Shown here one piece after another: positions 54,030 through 61,683 of a stretch of DNA of 64,000 bases; the stretch's first letter is position 1; the number at the start of each line of letters is the position of its first letter. Source of the stretch: Sulfitobacter sp. F26204 (lineage in GTDB: Bacteria; Pseudomonadota; Alphaproteobacteria; Rhodobacterales; Rhodobacteraceae); NCBI RefSeq assembly GCF_026410305.1, contig NZ_JAPMLQ010000005.1, forward strand, positions 186,001 to 250,000, read 5' to 3'. The position numbers and the translations under genes are program-made. Below the pieces are notes generated by a model. It was not told the DNA's origin. It saw only the letters and a list, made by a program, of their open reading frames with translations, and searched no databases.

Positions 54030-55235
54030 TTATTCAGTCTCATTAAGCCTGACCGCGAGAGAAGTTGGGCCACGGAATACAAAACCGCGAAACTCCACAG
54101 GCTGTGTGGAATCAACGGTCATGCACGGGAAACGGTCAAACAGAAGCGGCAGCAGTGCCTTGCTGACCAGAAGGCGATACATGTCAGCCCCCAGACAACG
54201 GTGCGTGCCTGCGCCAAAAGTATGGTTGGCAATGGGTTGACGGCCGATGTCGAATACATGCGGATCCTGCCAATAATCTTCGTCATAATTGGCAGAACCC
54301 TGGATCACCATAACGGTTTCACCGGCGGGCAAGGTAACACCGCGCAGCGCCATATCTCGGGCAACGATACGCGGGCTTGCTTGGATTGGTGCGCACCAGC
54401 GCAGACCCTCTTCACAGGCCAGGTCCCAGCGCCCGGATTCAATGCAATAACGCAATTGATCCGGATTCTGCAAAAGTCCGAGAATTGTGGTCAAAATCGC
54501 ATCGCGGCTTTCGATAACTGCGCCGCCGATGCAAATCTTCATATTGGTACGTATCTGACTCAGCGAAAGCGGCTCGGGCGCATTGGCCATTATGGAAAGA
54601 ACCGAAGGATTGGGGTGTTCCTGGTGGTGTTCAATCATGCGATCCATGCAAAGATTCATTTCAGCATTGGCATGATCACTGGTCGCAAAGACAGCAGGAT
54701 CAAAGCCTGCGTTCATCGCGCCGGTGATCAGCGCGCCTGCCCATTCGAACAACTGATCTTTGCTGTTGGGTTCGATCCCCAATACCTTTTGCAGATACAG
54801 CGCCGACAACGGTGCGGCCAGGTGGTGAAACAGATCAACAGAGCCTTCCGCCGGAAGCGAAGAAACAATGGATACTGCAATGGATTGAAACATGGCCTGC
54901 CATGTCGCGCACATGTGCCGGGCATGAAATGTGGCGGTCATGGCCTCGCGTTCCCGGATATGCGCGGCTCCGTCCTTGCGCATCAAGGTGTGCCCGCCAA
55001 AGGCACGTTGCATGGCCGTTTTTTCATCGGAAGAATGGAAATGGCGGGTGTCTGTCTTGGCCAGATAGACATCATCGGCCTTGGTCAGAACAATGCGGTT
55101 AATCGCACCGATACGCACCACAGGTGTATCCTGCCGCAGGCGTTTGTAAACGGCGGCAGGATCTCTGTCCAACATGTCAATTGTTATGTCTGAATTGACT
55201 GGAACCTCACGTTCCACCTGGGGGTTTATGCTCAC
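54030..55235 (-). CDS. Cytochrome P450
   Basis: The 401-residue protein has the heme loop HTFGAGTHRCLGAD with Cys347, the ExxR pair in EEGLRW and substrate-side elements of class I bacterial P450s. The I-helix lacks the usual acid-Thr pair: it reads CIGGAVIESRDAI, a variant found in some bacterial P450s. GTG 55235 is chosen because AGGAG lies seven bases upstream; a TTG at 55283 would run to the OsmC stop. No ferredoxin or reductase gene is adjacent, so redox partners come from elsewhere. It is last in a TRAP operon. Confidence 0.88.
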   Translation of the reverse strand: MSINPQVEREVPVNSDITIDMLDRDPAAVYKRLRQDTPVVRIGAINRIVLTKADDVYLAKTDTRHFHSSDEKTAMQRAFGGHTLMRKDGAAHIREREAMTATFHARHMCATWQAMFQSIAVSIVSSLPAEGSVDLFHHLAAPLSALYLQKVLGIEPNSKDQLFEWAGALITGAMNAGFDPAVFATSDHANAEMNLCMDRMIEHHQEHPNPSVLSIMANAPEPLSLSQIRTNMKICIGGAVIESRDAILTTILGLLQNPDQLRYCIESGRWDLACEEGLRWCAPIQASPRIVARDMALRGVTLPAGETVMVIQGSANYDEDYWQDPHVFDIGRQPIANHTFGAGTHRCLGADMYRLLVSKALLPLLFDRFPCMTVDSTQPVEFRGFVFRGPTSLAVRLNETE

Positions 55236-55283
55236 CCGTCCGCTCCTGTTTCTGGCCGCTTTCTGGAGAAAGGTCGCTGCCAA

Positions 55284-55688
55284 TCACATCGCCTGAATGT
55301 TGATTTCAACTGTCGTATTCAGAGAATTGGATACAGTGCAAATCGCCTTGGCCTGTTTCAGGATGTTGAGTGCCTGCACCTCCTCGTCGACCAGATTCCC
55401 AATTATGGTAATCTCGGCCTTTTCGATACGGCCGGGCAATTCAGTGGATTTAATGCCAACAACCCTGACTTGAAATGGGTTTAACTGCGCTTTGCTCTGG
55501 TTTGCGGCCCATTCCACGGAACGCACGATACAGGACCCCAGCGAAGCGATCATCGTGTCTACCGGTGTGCCACCAGGTGGGTGGGGGCTGGTATCGTTCA
55601 CGTCGCCATAGGCGTATTGCAATTCTGGACTGCCGTCAAAAAGCACAAAAACAGGTCCGAAACTTTTGGGTTTGACTTTCAAAGCCAT
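55284..55688 (-). CDS. OsmC/Ohr family protein
   Basis: This 134-residue protein has the OsmC fold signature with the two redox cysteines C53 (LGSCIVRSVEW) and C117 (KAICTVSNSLN), as in hydroperoxide-reducing family members. It would detoxify organic hydroperoxides in the cytosol. Placed between the TRAP large-permease gene (16-base gap) and the P450 gene, it may protect against peroxides formed during oxidation of the imported compound. Confidence 0.85.
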   Translation of the reverse strand: MALKVKPKSFGPVFVLFDGSPELQYAYGDVNDTSPHPPGGTPVDTMIASLGSCIVRSVEWAANQSKAQLNPFQVRVVGIKSTELPGRIEKAEITIIGNLVDEEVQALNILKQAKAICTVSNSLNTTVEINIQAM

Positions 55689-55704
55689 AAATTCAGGTTC
55701 CTTT

Positions 55705-56997
55705 TCAGAACAAAAGGTTGGGAAGGAAGAGTGCGAGAACCGGAAACACCGTCAAAAGCAGGATCGCGAACAAGTGTATCAGCCAATAGGGAACCGTCGC
55801 GATGGCAACACGACCAAGGCTTACCTCGTTGTTGGTCAATGTCGTCAACACCGACAGATTAAGACCCACAGGAGGCGTGATCTGTCCGATTTCGATGACG
55901 ATCGTGATGATGACCCCGATCCAGATCGGATCAAACCCGAGGCCTGTCAGCAGCGGAAACACAACAGGCAGGGTCATGATCATCAGTGACAGACCATCAA
56001 AAAAGCAACCCAGTATCAGATAGAATAGCACCACGACCAACAGCACACTATAGGTGGTCATCCCGCTTTCAGCGACAATCTGGAGAATTTGCTGTGGCAC
56101 GCCCAGAATACTGGTCGATTTGGCAAGGATCGTTGCACCCAGAACCAGAAAGCCGACGGCAGCAAACAGCAGAACTGATTGATAAACCGCCTCAACAAGC
56201 TTTGCCAATGTCAGATCGCCCCAGACTGATGAGACAAATATCGCCAGCACGACGCCAACGGCCGCAGATTCAGTTGGGGTTGCGATACCTGCTACGATAC
56301 TGCCAATTACAGCAAAGATCAGAGCCAGTAAGGGCCAGATCTGTTTGAATCTGGCCAAGGCCTGCCATAGCGAAACCGGATTGTCATCACGTGGTGCAAT
56401 GGCCGGATTGCGTACACTTTTGACAAAAAGGTAGCCCATGAACATCAATCCAACCAGAAATCCGGGGATGATACCCGCAGCGAACAGGCGTCCAATGGAA
56501 GTTTCCGTAAGGGCACCGTAGATCAAGAAAGAAAGGCTTGGCGGGATGAGCAGACCCAAGGTGCCGCCGCCTGCGATACTGCCAACAATCGTATCCTTGT
56601 CATATCCACGTTTTGACATCTCGGGATAGGCGACAGAGCCGACAGTTGCGGCCGTTGACAGGCTGGACCCGCTGACGGCCCCGAACAACGTACAGACGGC
56701 AATATTCGTATGCAGCAAGCCACCGGGGATACGACGAAAGAGCGGAGAGAAAGCGGAGTAGGCCTTTTCACTAATACCGCTGCGCAGCAGAATTTCACCC
56801 AGCAGGATGAACATCGGTACCGCACTCAGGGTGAATGAATTGAACACACTCCAAATGGCGTCCACGGCCAATGAGGTAGCGCCGTTTGAAAAAAAGTGAA
56901 GGATCACAAGCCCGGTAAGGCCAAGTGCAGCCCCAAGTGCCACACCGGTACCGGCGGTCGCAAGGATACCGCCAATGAGAACAGTCCAGAAACTCAT
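55705..56997 (-). CDS. TRAP transporter large permease, DctM type
   Basis: The 430-residue protein has about twelve hydrophobic segments and DctM landmarks: GEILLRSGISEKAYSAFSPLFRRIPGGLLHTNI, GAVSGSSLSTAATVGSVAYPEM and PPVGLNLSVL. It is the sodium- or proton-coupled translocation subunit. Its ATG shares one base with the DctQ stop (TGATG). Confidence 0.92.
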   Translation of the reverse strand: MSFWTVLIGGILATAGTGVALGAALGLTGLVILHFFSNGATSLAVDAIWSVFNSFTLSAVPMFILLGEILLRSGISEKAYSAFSPLFRRIPGGLLHTNIAVCTLFGAVSGSSLSTAATVGSVAYPEMSKRGYDKDTIVGSIAGGGTLGLLIPPSLSFLIYGALTETSIGRLFAAGIIPGFLVGLMFMGYLFVKSVRNPAIAPRDDNPVSLWQALARFKQIWPLLALIFAVIGSIVAGIATPTESAAVGVVLAIFVSSVWGDLTLAKLVEAVYQSVLLFAAVGFLVLGATILAKSTSILGVPQQILQIVAESGMTTYSVLLVVVLFYLILGCFFDGLSLMIMTLPVVFPLLTGLGFDPIWIGVIITIVIEIGQITPPVGLNLSVLTTLTNNEVSLGRVAIATVPYWLIHLFAILLLTVFPVLALFLPNLLF

Positions 56998-57539
56998 CAG
57001 GAAACCTCGCCCGTATTTTTTTGTTCTTTGCCTGCCGCACTGGCGTCGACGCGATCAATAATACCCAGGAGTCGCGCCACATAAATCAGCGCCGTCAGCG
57101 CAAGAGAGATCGGCATCGCTGCCATCCATGGATAGAGCAGGATGCGAACTGTTTCAGTCTTTAGATTGCGTTTGAAAGCAAATTCGAACCATGGGATCGT
57201 TTCCACGATCAGCCAGACGAAAAACGCGATGCCAACCAGCAGAGCGGCAATCTGCATGATAATGTCTACCTTGCCTTTGCACAAATCCGCCAACAGCGAA
57301 ACCCGCACATGTTTGGCTCGCAAAGTTACCATCGGCAATCCCAGGAACAGCGAAACGCTAAGCAAAAGCCCTACGACCTCTTCAGTGATGTGTAGAGGCG
57401 TATTTGCGAACTTGCGCATCAATACGCTGGTCACAATGACGCCAACGATGGCAACCATACCCAAGGCAGAAGCTACGGCGCATGCAAGGGCCAGGCGGTC
57501 CAGCCCTTGCGCGATCAGATTTTTTAATGCTCGTGCCAT
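56997..57539 (-). CDS. TRAP transporter small permease, DctQ type
   Basis: The 180-residue protein has four hydrophobic helices and the DctQ middle region NTPLHITEEVVGLLLSVSLFLGLP with conserved Glu residues, and AKHVRVSL after it. ATG 57539 gives the short cytosolic N-terminus typical of the family; a GTG at 57578 would add 13 residues, and neither has a strong ribosome-binding site, so the start is uncertain. It pairs with the DctM-type protein. Confidence 0.85.
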   Translation of the reverse strand: MARALKNLIAQGLDRLALACAVASALGMVAIVGVIVTSVLMRKFANTPLHITEEVVGLLLSVSLFLGLPMVTLRAKHVRVSLLADLCKGKVDIIMQIAALLVGIAFFVWLIVETIPWFEFAFKRNLKTETVRILLYPWMAAMPISLALTALIYVARLLGIIDRVDASAAGKEQKNTGEVS

Positions 57540-57637
57540 CTTAGGAAACGATACCCGAAACAGCACGGCGGCCTTCACGGAATGCTGGCGCTTTGCCTTG
57601 GGCGGTCAAGTGTTTCACAATCCGTATCATCATCGGA

Positions 57638-58648
57638 TCAGCGGCCCAACGCGGTGAGAACGCGTTCACGATAGGCCGGTGCGTTGCCACCAGCTTCTTC
57701 TGCGAGCATTTTCCAGGTTTCGGTCACCGACGAAACAAAGAGGTCGCGGTCTTCCTGAGAAAAGTCTTCGCCCCAGACCACCCCTTGTTCGCTCAACTTC
57801 TCGCGTGCTTCCAATTCACGTTTGAAATCGTCCTCATACTGGTTCGTACGATCCCACAAATCCGCGGCGGCTTTAGTGATCGTTTCTTTGGTGGCCTCGT
57901 CCGTCGCCTCCCATTTTTCGGTGGACACACCGATCACGTAGGGACCCGATGCCATCGGGTAAAGGAAAGAAGCATATTTGGCCACTTCCTGCAACGAAAC
58001 GGTATGTGCATAGAGCGCCGGATAAAGGGCACAATCCACGACACCGGTCTTCATCGCCACATACATTTCTTCCTGCGGAATAATCTGTGCTGCGACACCA
58101 AGACGTGTGAAGGTTTCAACCTGATCGCGCGCCCAGACACGCAACTTCTTGGACTTCAGATCCTCAATTGTGCGTACAGGCTCTTCCCGGCAGAATACAG
58201 AAACCGACAACATCGGGATGGCAACATAGCCAACCGAAGAAACACCCCAATCAGCGAATTCCTCTTCGTAGATTTCGCGAACTGTCGGGATTGCCTTTTC
58301 GAATTCTTCGATTGATCCGATGGTTCCCTGGACAACCACGGAACTCAGCGCCGGTGCATCACGACCCAGATAGTTGGCCCACATTAGGCTCATCTCAACT
58401 GCACCCTTGGGCAGGAAACGCAATGTGTCTGTATTTGGCAAACCCAGTGACCCACCACTGTAAATCGTAAGTTTGTCTTCGCCGCTTAGTCCGGCGTTAA
58501 CTTCATCCACGAATTTTTCCAGTTCTGCGGATTCCGGCCGCGTGGCCGGCAAAAAGTTATTAAAGCGCCATTCTTCTGAAGCCGCAGAAGTTGCGACCAT
58601 GCCCAAAGCGGTTGCGCCAAAGGCAAGTGTTTGGATGAGTTTTTTCAT
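57638..58648 (-). CDS. TRAP transporter solute-binding protein, DctP family
   Basis: This 336-residue protein has a Sec signal peptide (residues 1-24) and the DctP pattern: WRFNNFLPATRPESAELEKF, PKGAVEMSLMWANYLG, and LKSKKLRVWARDQVETFTRLG with the Arg expected to bind a ligand carboxylate. AGGAGG precedes the ATG. It is first in the operon with DctQ, DctM, OsmC and P450, so the ligand is probably an organic acid that the P450 oxidises. Confidence 0.9.
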   Translation of the reverse strand: MKKLIQTLAFGATALGMVATSAASEEWRFNNFLPATRPESAELEKFVDEVNAGLSGEDKLTIYSGGSLGLPNTDTLRFLPKGAVEMSLMWANYLGRDAPALSSVVVQGTIGSIEEFEKAIPTVREIYEEEFADWGVSSVGYVAIPMLSVSVFCREEPVRTIEDLKSKKLRVWARDQVETFTRLGVAAQIIPQEEMYVAMKTGVVDCALYPALYAHTVSLQEVAKYASFLYPMASGPYVIGVSTEKWEATDEATKETITKAAADLWDRTNQYEDDFKRELEAREKLSEQGVVWGEDFSQEDRDLFVSSVTETWKMLAEEAGGNAPAYRERVLTALGR

Positions 58649-58690
58649 TTTAGATCCTCCTTTGATGAGGTTACAAGCAAGATGAGCAAT

Positions 58691-58724
58691 TATTTCACCT
58701 AAAATTTAGACTATTCGTGAAATA
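58691..58724. promoter_or_regulatory. Inverted repeat in the TRAP operon promoter
   Basis: TATTTCAC and GTGAAATA form an 8-bp inverted repeat with an 18-base spacer about 45 bases upstream of the dctP-type ATG. A smaller palindrome CTAAAATTTAG (58699-58709) is nested inside. This is a plausible operator; the regulator is unknown, with the nearby MarR one candidate. Confidence 0.5.
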
Positions 58725-58871
58725 GCTGAGTATTTGACCACAACGTCAAGGTCTTTGTGGTAGATTTTTGCACTTTTTCGAAGACTGCCAAAAAATTCGA
58801 CCAGTCAGCTTTGGCTTTTCACCAACCTGTGGTAGAATACCAGAATCGCGAATTTTTTGCTCCGATTCTAA

Positions 58872-59420
58872 TCATCGATGCCCTGGCTGCTGTTCATGAC
58901 AAATCTGTCCAGTTTCATGCTGCAAAAGCGACAATTGCAATAACGCGCAATGCCCCCCGTGCTTTCGAGATCTGAAATGCTGACACTCCTTGCACACACC
59001 AAATGGTCTTGCACCGTGAAGGTCGGCAGCAGTGGCCAAAAGTGATCTCAGTGTTTCGGCTAGATCCGGCAAGGTATCTCCCGGTAATTCTTCAAGCGAT
59101 CTGCCCAAAAGCGAAGGCGCATTCAACTGAACGAGCCCCGCATCGGTTACCTGATAGCTGATTGAACGCTTGTCAGAGCCGCTCGCTTCTTCTCTCACCA
59201 GACCTTTACGCATCAACGCCTTAAGGGTTTGCGATGCCGTACCTCTAGTAGTGCCCAGAAAATCAGCCACTTGAGAAGGCGAACGCGAAAACCTGTTTGC
59301 CCGTGCCAAATACTCTAGCGCGGTTCGCTGCGCCGGGTTGAGGTCCTGCGTCCACCCCCCGGCCGCTTCGAGGCGTGCGAGGCGCGTGATGAGCGCACGA
59401 ATTTGATCTCTTGTATCCAT
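58872..59420 (-). CDS. MarR-family regulator with four-cysteine C-terminal tail
   Basis: The 182-residue protein has a winged-helix domain (PSQVADFLGTTRGTASQTLKALMRKGLVREE, residues about 48-78, then SYQVTDAG). The C-terminal tail holds C143 and C146 (GVCKECQHF), C158 (GHC) and C174 (QICHEQ), with histidines between, a likely zinc- or redox-sensing site. ATG 59420 is preferred because the longer start at 59450 would place coding sequence over a repeated TAGCGACTCA element. It is divergent from the secreted-protein/heme-protein/redoxin operon. Confidence 0.82.
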   Translation of the reverse strand: MDTRDQIRALITRLARLEAAGGWTQDLNPAQRTALEYLARANRFSRSPSQVADFLGTTRGTASQTLKALMRKGLVREEASGSDKRSISYQVTDAGLVQLNAPSLLGRSLEELPGDTLPDLAETLRSLLATAADLHGARPFGVCKECQHFRSRKHGGHCALLQLSLLQHETGQICHEQQPGHR

Positions 59421-59430
59421 GTCTACTTGA

Positions 59431-59468
59431 TAGCGACTCAAAATGAGCATTGCAATAATAGCGACTCA
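59431..59468. promoter_or_regulatory. Repeated TAGCGACTCA elements between MarR gene and redox operon
   Basis: TAGCGACTCA occurs at 59431-59440 and 59459-59468, 28 bases apart. The second extends to TAGCGACTCACTA, an imperfect palindrome, and the first is flanked by TTGA/TCAA. They are good candidates for autoregulatory MarR operators controlling both directions. Confidence 0.55.
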
Positions 59469-59507
59469 CTACTAAACAGGACGGGCAATCTGACAAAGGA
59501 CAAGCCC

Positions 59508-60266
59508 ATGATTAAGAAAACCCTTTCAACTGTCGCCTTTTCCCTCATCGCGACAACCGCATTTGCCGACGGAAATCATGCAGACCACGCGATCAACCAG
59601 GATGGTGCGGTCCTCTCTGATGCGAACGAAGCCGCTGTAGCGGCCTTCGATATTTTGGCAGCCCATGCACATCGCAACGGAAATCAAGTCACCTTCCATA
59701 TGACAACAAACGGCATTGCTGGCGCCGAAACACCCGACCCGGCAGGTGCATTGGGGGGCGCACCCGTGCAATCCTATGTTTGGCCGACTTCACTGGATCC
59801 CGCCGCCGTAGGCTTTGAAGGCAAAACAGGCATTCTTGCCCTCGCCGCAACCAGCCACCCGGATTTTGATGACACTCCGCTTGTCGATGAAAATCGTGAT
59901 GGAGACCCAACCAACGACGGTCTTATCTGGCACAGTCATTGGGTCGTACTCACTCCGACTGAAGCTTGCGGCGCAGGTGCGCTGGCCGTGCGTGATATTC
60001 CCGAAGGGGAAACACCGCGCATGCCCGCGACATGGCCAGGGCTGCCCATCTTTCTTGATAGCCCCGGCTTTACGCCATTGTTTGACGGCCCCGAAATCAA
60101 GGTTACTGTCGGTTTTTCCAGCGATGTCGCTTTGGAGAACATCAGCTATGACGGCGTGACTGCCGCGTTGCGGGTCAACGCCAACATCCACGCACCGCTT
60201 TTGTGTGTCACGGATGTCTTTGATGTCGCGTCCGGTGACTTGAGCCTGCCAGGCAAACTCAACTAA
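59508..60266 (+). CDS. Secreted protein of unknown function with acidic calcium-type loop
   Basis: I do not recognise the family of this 252-residue protein. It has a Sec signal peptide (residues 1-20, ending TTAFADG) and an Asp-rich loop DENRDGDPTNDG near residue 127 that resembles a calcium-binding EF-hand loop. Two cysteines, in TEACGAG and LLCVTDV, could form a disulfide. AAAGGA precedes the ATG at 59508. It is first in an operon with a heme protein and a thioredoxin-like protein, suggesting a periplasmic role in redox stress. Confidence 0.65.
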   Translation: MIKKTLSTVAFSLIATTAFADGNHADHAINQDGAVLSDANEAAVAAFDILAAHAHRNGNQVTFHMTTNGIAGAETPDPAGALGGAPVQSYVWPTSLDPAAVGFEGKTGILALAATSHPDFDDTPLVDENRDGDPTNDGLIWHSHWVVLTPTEACGAGALAVRDIPEGETPRMPATWPGLPIFLDSPGFTPLFDGPEIKVTVGFSSDVALENISYDGVTAALRVNANIHAPLLCVTDVFDVASGDLSLPGKLN

Positions 60267-60320
60267 GCTCAAATAGGTGTCGCGCAACTGCGCGGCACCA
60301 CCGCCATGAAAGGAAACACC

Positions 60321-60554
60321 ATGTCAGAATCTTGGCTCCCAAGCCTCCTCACTGCAACACCCGAAGAAGGTTTCGCTCTGGCCGTCAAATTGTCACGTGT
60401 CGCTGTCAAATTGACCCAGCCGGATGCAACGACACGCGATGAATTGCGCAAGGTTTATGAAAAAGACGCCAATGCTTTGATCGCGGTCTCCGCCGTGACT
60501 GCAACCCATTTCCAAACAGTGGCAGCAGCCAATAATTATTGGAGAGATACATGA
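60321..60554 (+). CDS. Hexameric tyrosine-coordinated heme protein (HTHP)
   Basis: The 77-residue protein matches, from memory, the small heme protein first described from Ruegeria (Silicibacter) pomeroyi: SWLPSLLTATPEEGF at the start, KLTQPDATTRDELRKVYEKDANALIAVSAV-type middle (key Tyr46, Tyr45 in the mature numbering, the axial heme ligand) and ATHFQTVAAANNYWRD at the end. The known protein is a ring of six with peroxidase and catalase activity. ATG 60321 has AAAGGA upstream. It overlaps the redoxin gene by ATGA. Confidence 0.85.
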   Translation: MSESWLPSLLTATPEEGFALAVKLSRVAVKLTQPDATTRDELRKVYEKDANALIAVSAVTATHFQTVAAANNYWRDT

Positions 60555-61090
60555 ACACATCTACCGATGTTGCGCCCGACCTTCAGGTTTCGGGGTGGCT
60601 GAACACCGACAAAGACCTGACGCTTGCCGATCTGCGCGGGAAAGTCGTCGTGATCGAAGCCTTTCAGATGCTGTGCCCGGGCTGCGTCATTCACGGCATA
60701 CCGCTGGCACAAACGATTCAACGCACATTTTCACCTGAAAATGTTGCGGTCATCGGATTACACACCGTATTTGAACACCATGACGCCATGGGGCCCATAT
60801 CACTGCGGGCGTTCCTGCACGAATATCGGATCACTTTTCCAGTTGCCATTGATGCGGCCGGTCCAACGGATATTCCTTTGACGATGGCAACCTACGGGAT
60901 GCGTGGCACGCCCAGCTTGCTGATCATCGACTCAAAGGGCAAATTGCGCGCCCATCACTATGGCGAGGTTTCCCCCATGCAGATCGGTGCGGAGATCGCC
61001 ACATTGATCGCACAAGGCAATGCTGTCGAAAAATCCGGGCATGACAAAACATCAGACGCTGGATGCACACCAGCAGGTTGCACGATATAA
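60551..61090 (+). CDS. Thioredoxin-fold redoxin (TlpA/AhpC-TSA-like)
   Basis: This 179-residue protein has a CPGC active site at C42/C45 (FQMLCPGCVIHG), the strand GKVVVIEAF before it and a cis-Pro region GTPSLLIIDSKG. A C-terminal tail has another cysteine pair (AGCTPAGCTI). There is no signal peptide, so it should be cytosolic. It may reduce peroxides or disulfides together with the heme protein encoded by the overlapping upstream gene. Confidence 0.82.
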   Translation: MNTSTDVAPDLQVSGWLNTDKDLTLADLRGKVVVIEAFQMLCPGCVIHGIPLAQTIQRTFSPENVAVIGLHTVFEHHDAMGPISLRAFLHEYRITFPVAIDAAGPTDIPLTMATYGMRGTPSLLIIDSKGKLRAHHYGEVSPMQIGAEIATLIAQGNAVEKSGHDKTSDAGCTPAGCTI

Positions 61091-61129
61091 AACGAATTGG
61101 CGAACAGAACGGACCGCAAAAGCCAAAAC

Positions 61130-61591
61130 TCATGGCAGGTGCAGCGGTCTGTTTTCCAATATGGTCTCCATAGCGAACAACCCCGTGACCGTTTCGAGGT
61201 CCAACTTTGATGTAAGTTGCTGATAGACCTTGTCATATCCAGACATCGAGTTCGTGACGACCTTGATAAGGTAATCCCAATCCCCACCGATACGATGGAC
61301 ATCGACAATCTCTGGAATGGTCGCAACATGGGTGCGGAAATGACGCATCCAGGTTTCATTGTGCTGCCGCGTACGGATCATCACAAATACGGTCAGCTCC
61401 AAACCAACCTTTTTCGCGTTCAGCTTGGCGGAATAACCTTCGATCACGCCAACTTCGCGCAGACGTTTAACTCGTCGCCAGCAGGCGTTCTGCGAAAGGC
61501 CGACTTCAGCCGCAACATCGCGTTGGGACAGAGACCCATCGCGCTGCAACACGCTTAAGATTTTCCGGTCCAATGTATCAACTTCAATCAT
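61130..61591 (-). CDS. Lrp/AsnC-family transcriptional regulator
   Basis: The 153-residue protein has the AsnC helix-turn-helix (DTLDRKILSVLQRDGSLSQRDVAAEVGLSQNACWRRVKRL, residues 5-44) and a C-terminal RAM ligand-binding domain (VFVMIRTRQHNE, RIGGDWDYLIKVVT). ATG 61591 is chosen because upstream codons show no family similarity. It is divergent from the two aminotransferase-fold genes and probably responds to an amino acid. Confidence 0.9.
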   Translation of the reverse strand: MIEVDTLDRKILSVLQRDGSLSQRDVAAEVGLSQNACWRRVKRLREVGVIEGYSAKLNAKKVGLELTVFVMIRTRQHNETWMRHFRTHVATIPEIVDVHRIGGDWDYLIKVVTNSMSGYDKVYQQLTSKLDLETVTGLFAMETILENRPLHLP

Positions 61592-61683
61592 ATGACCCAA
61601 AATATACGCCCAAAAGGCAAAAACAAGTGAAAAAATTGATCCGCACGAGGGTACATTACCAAAAAACGCGAAAGGCCCTATCC

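Noticed and set aside
54201..55193. 330-codon open frame on the plus strand opposite the P450 gene
   Set aside because: It has no domain or start-site support and lies entirely antisense to a gene with a clear heme motif; it is a codon-bias shadow.
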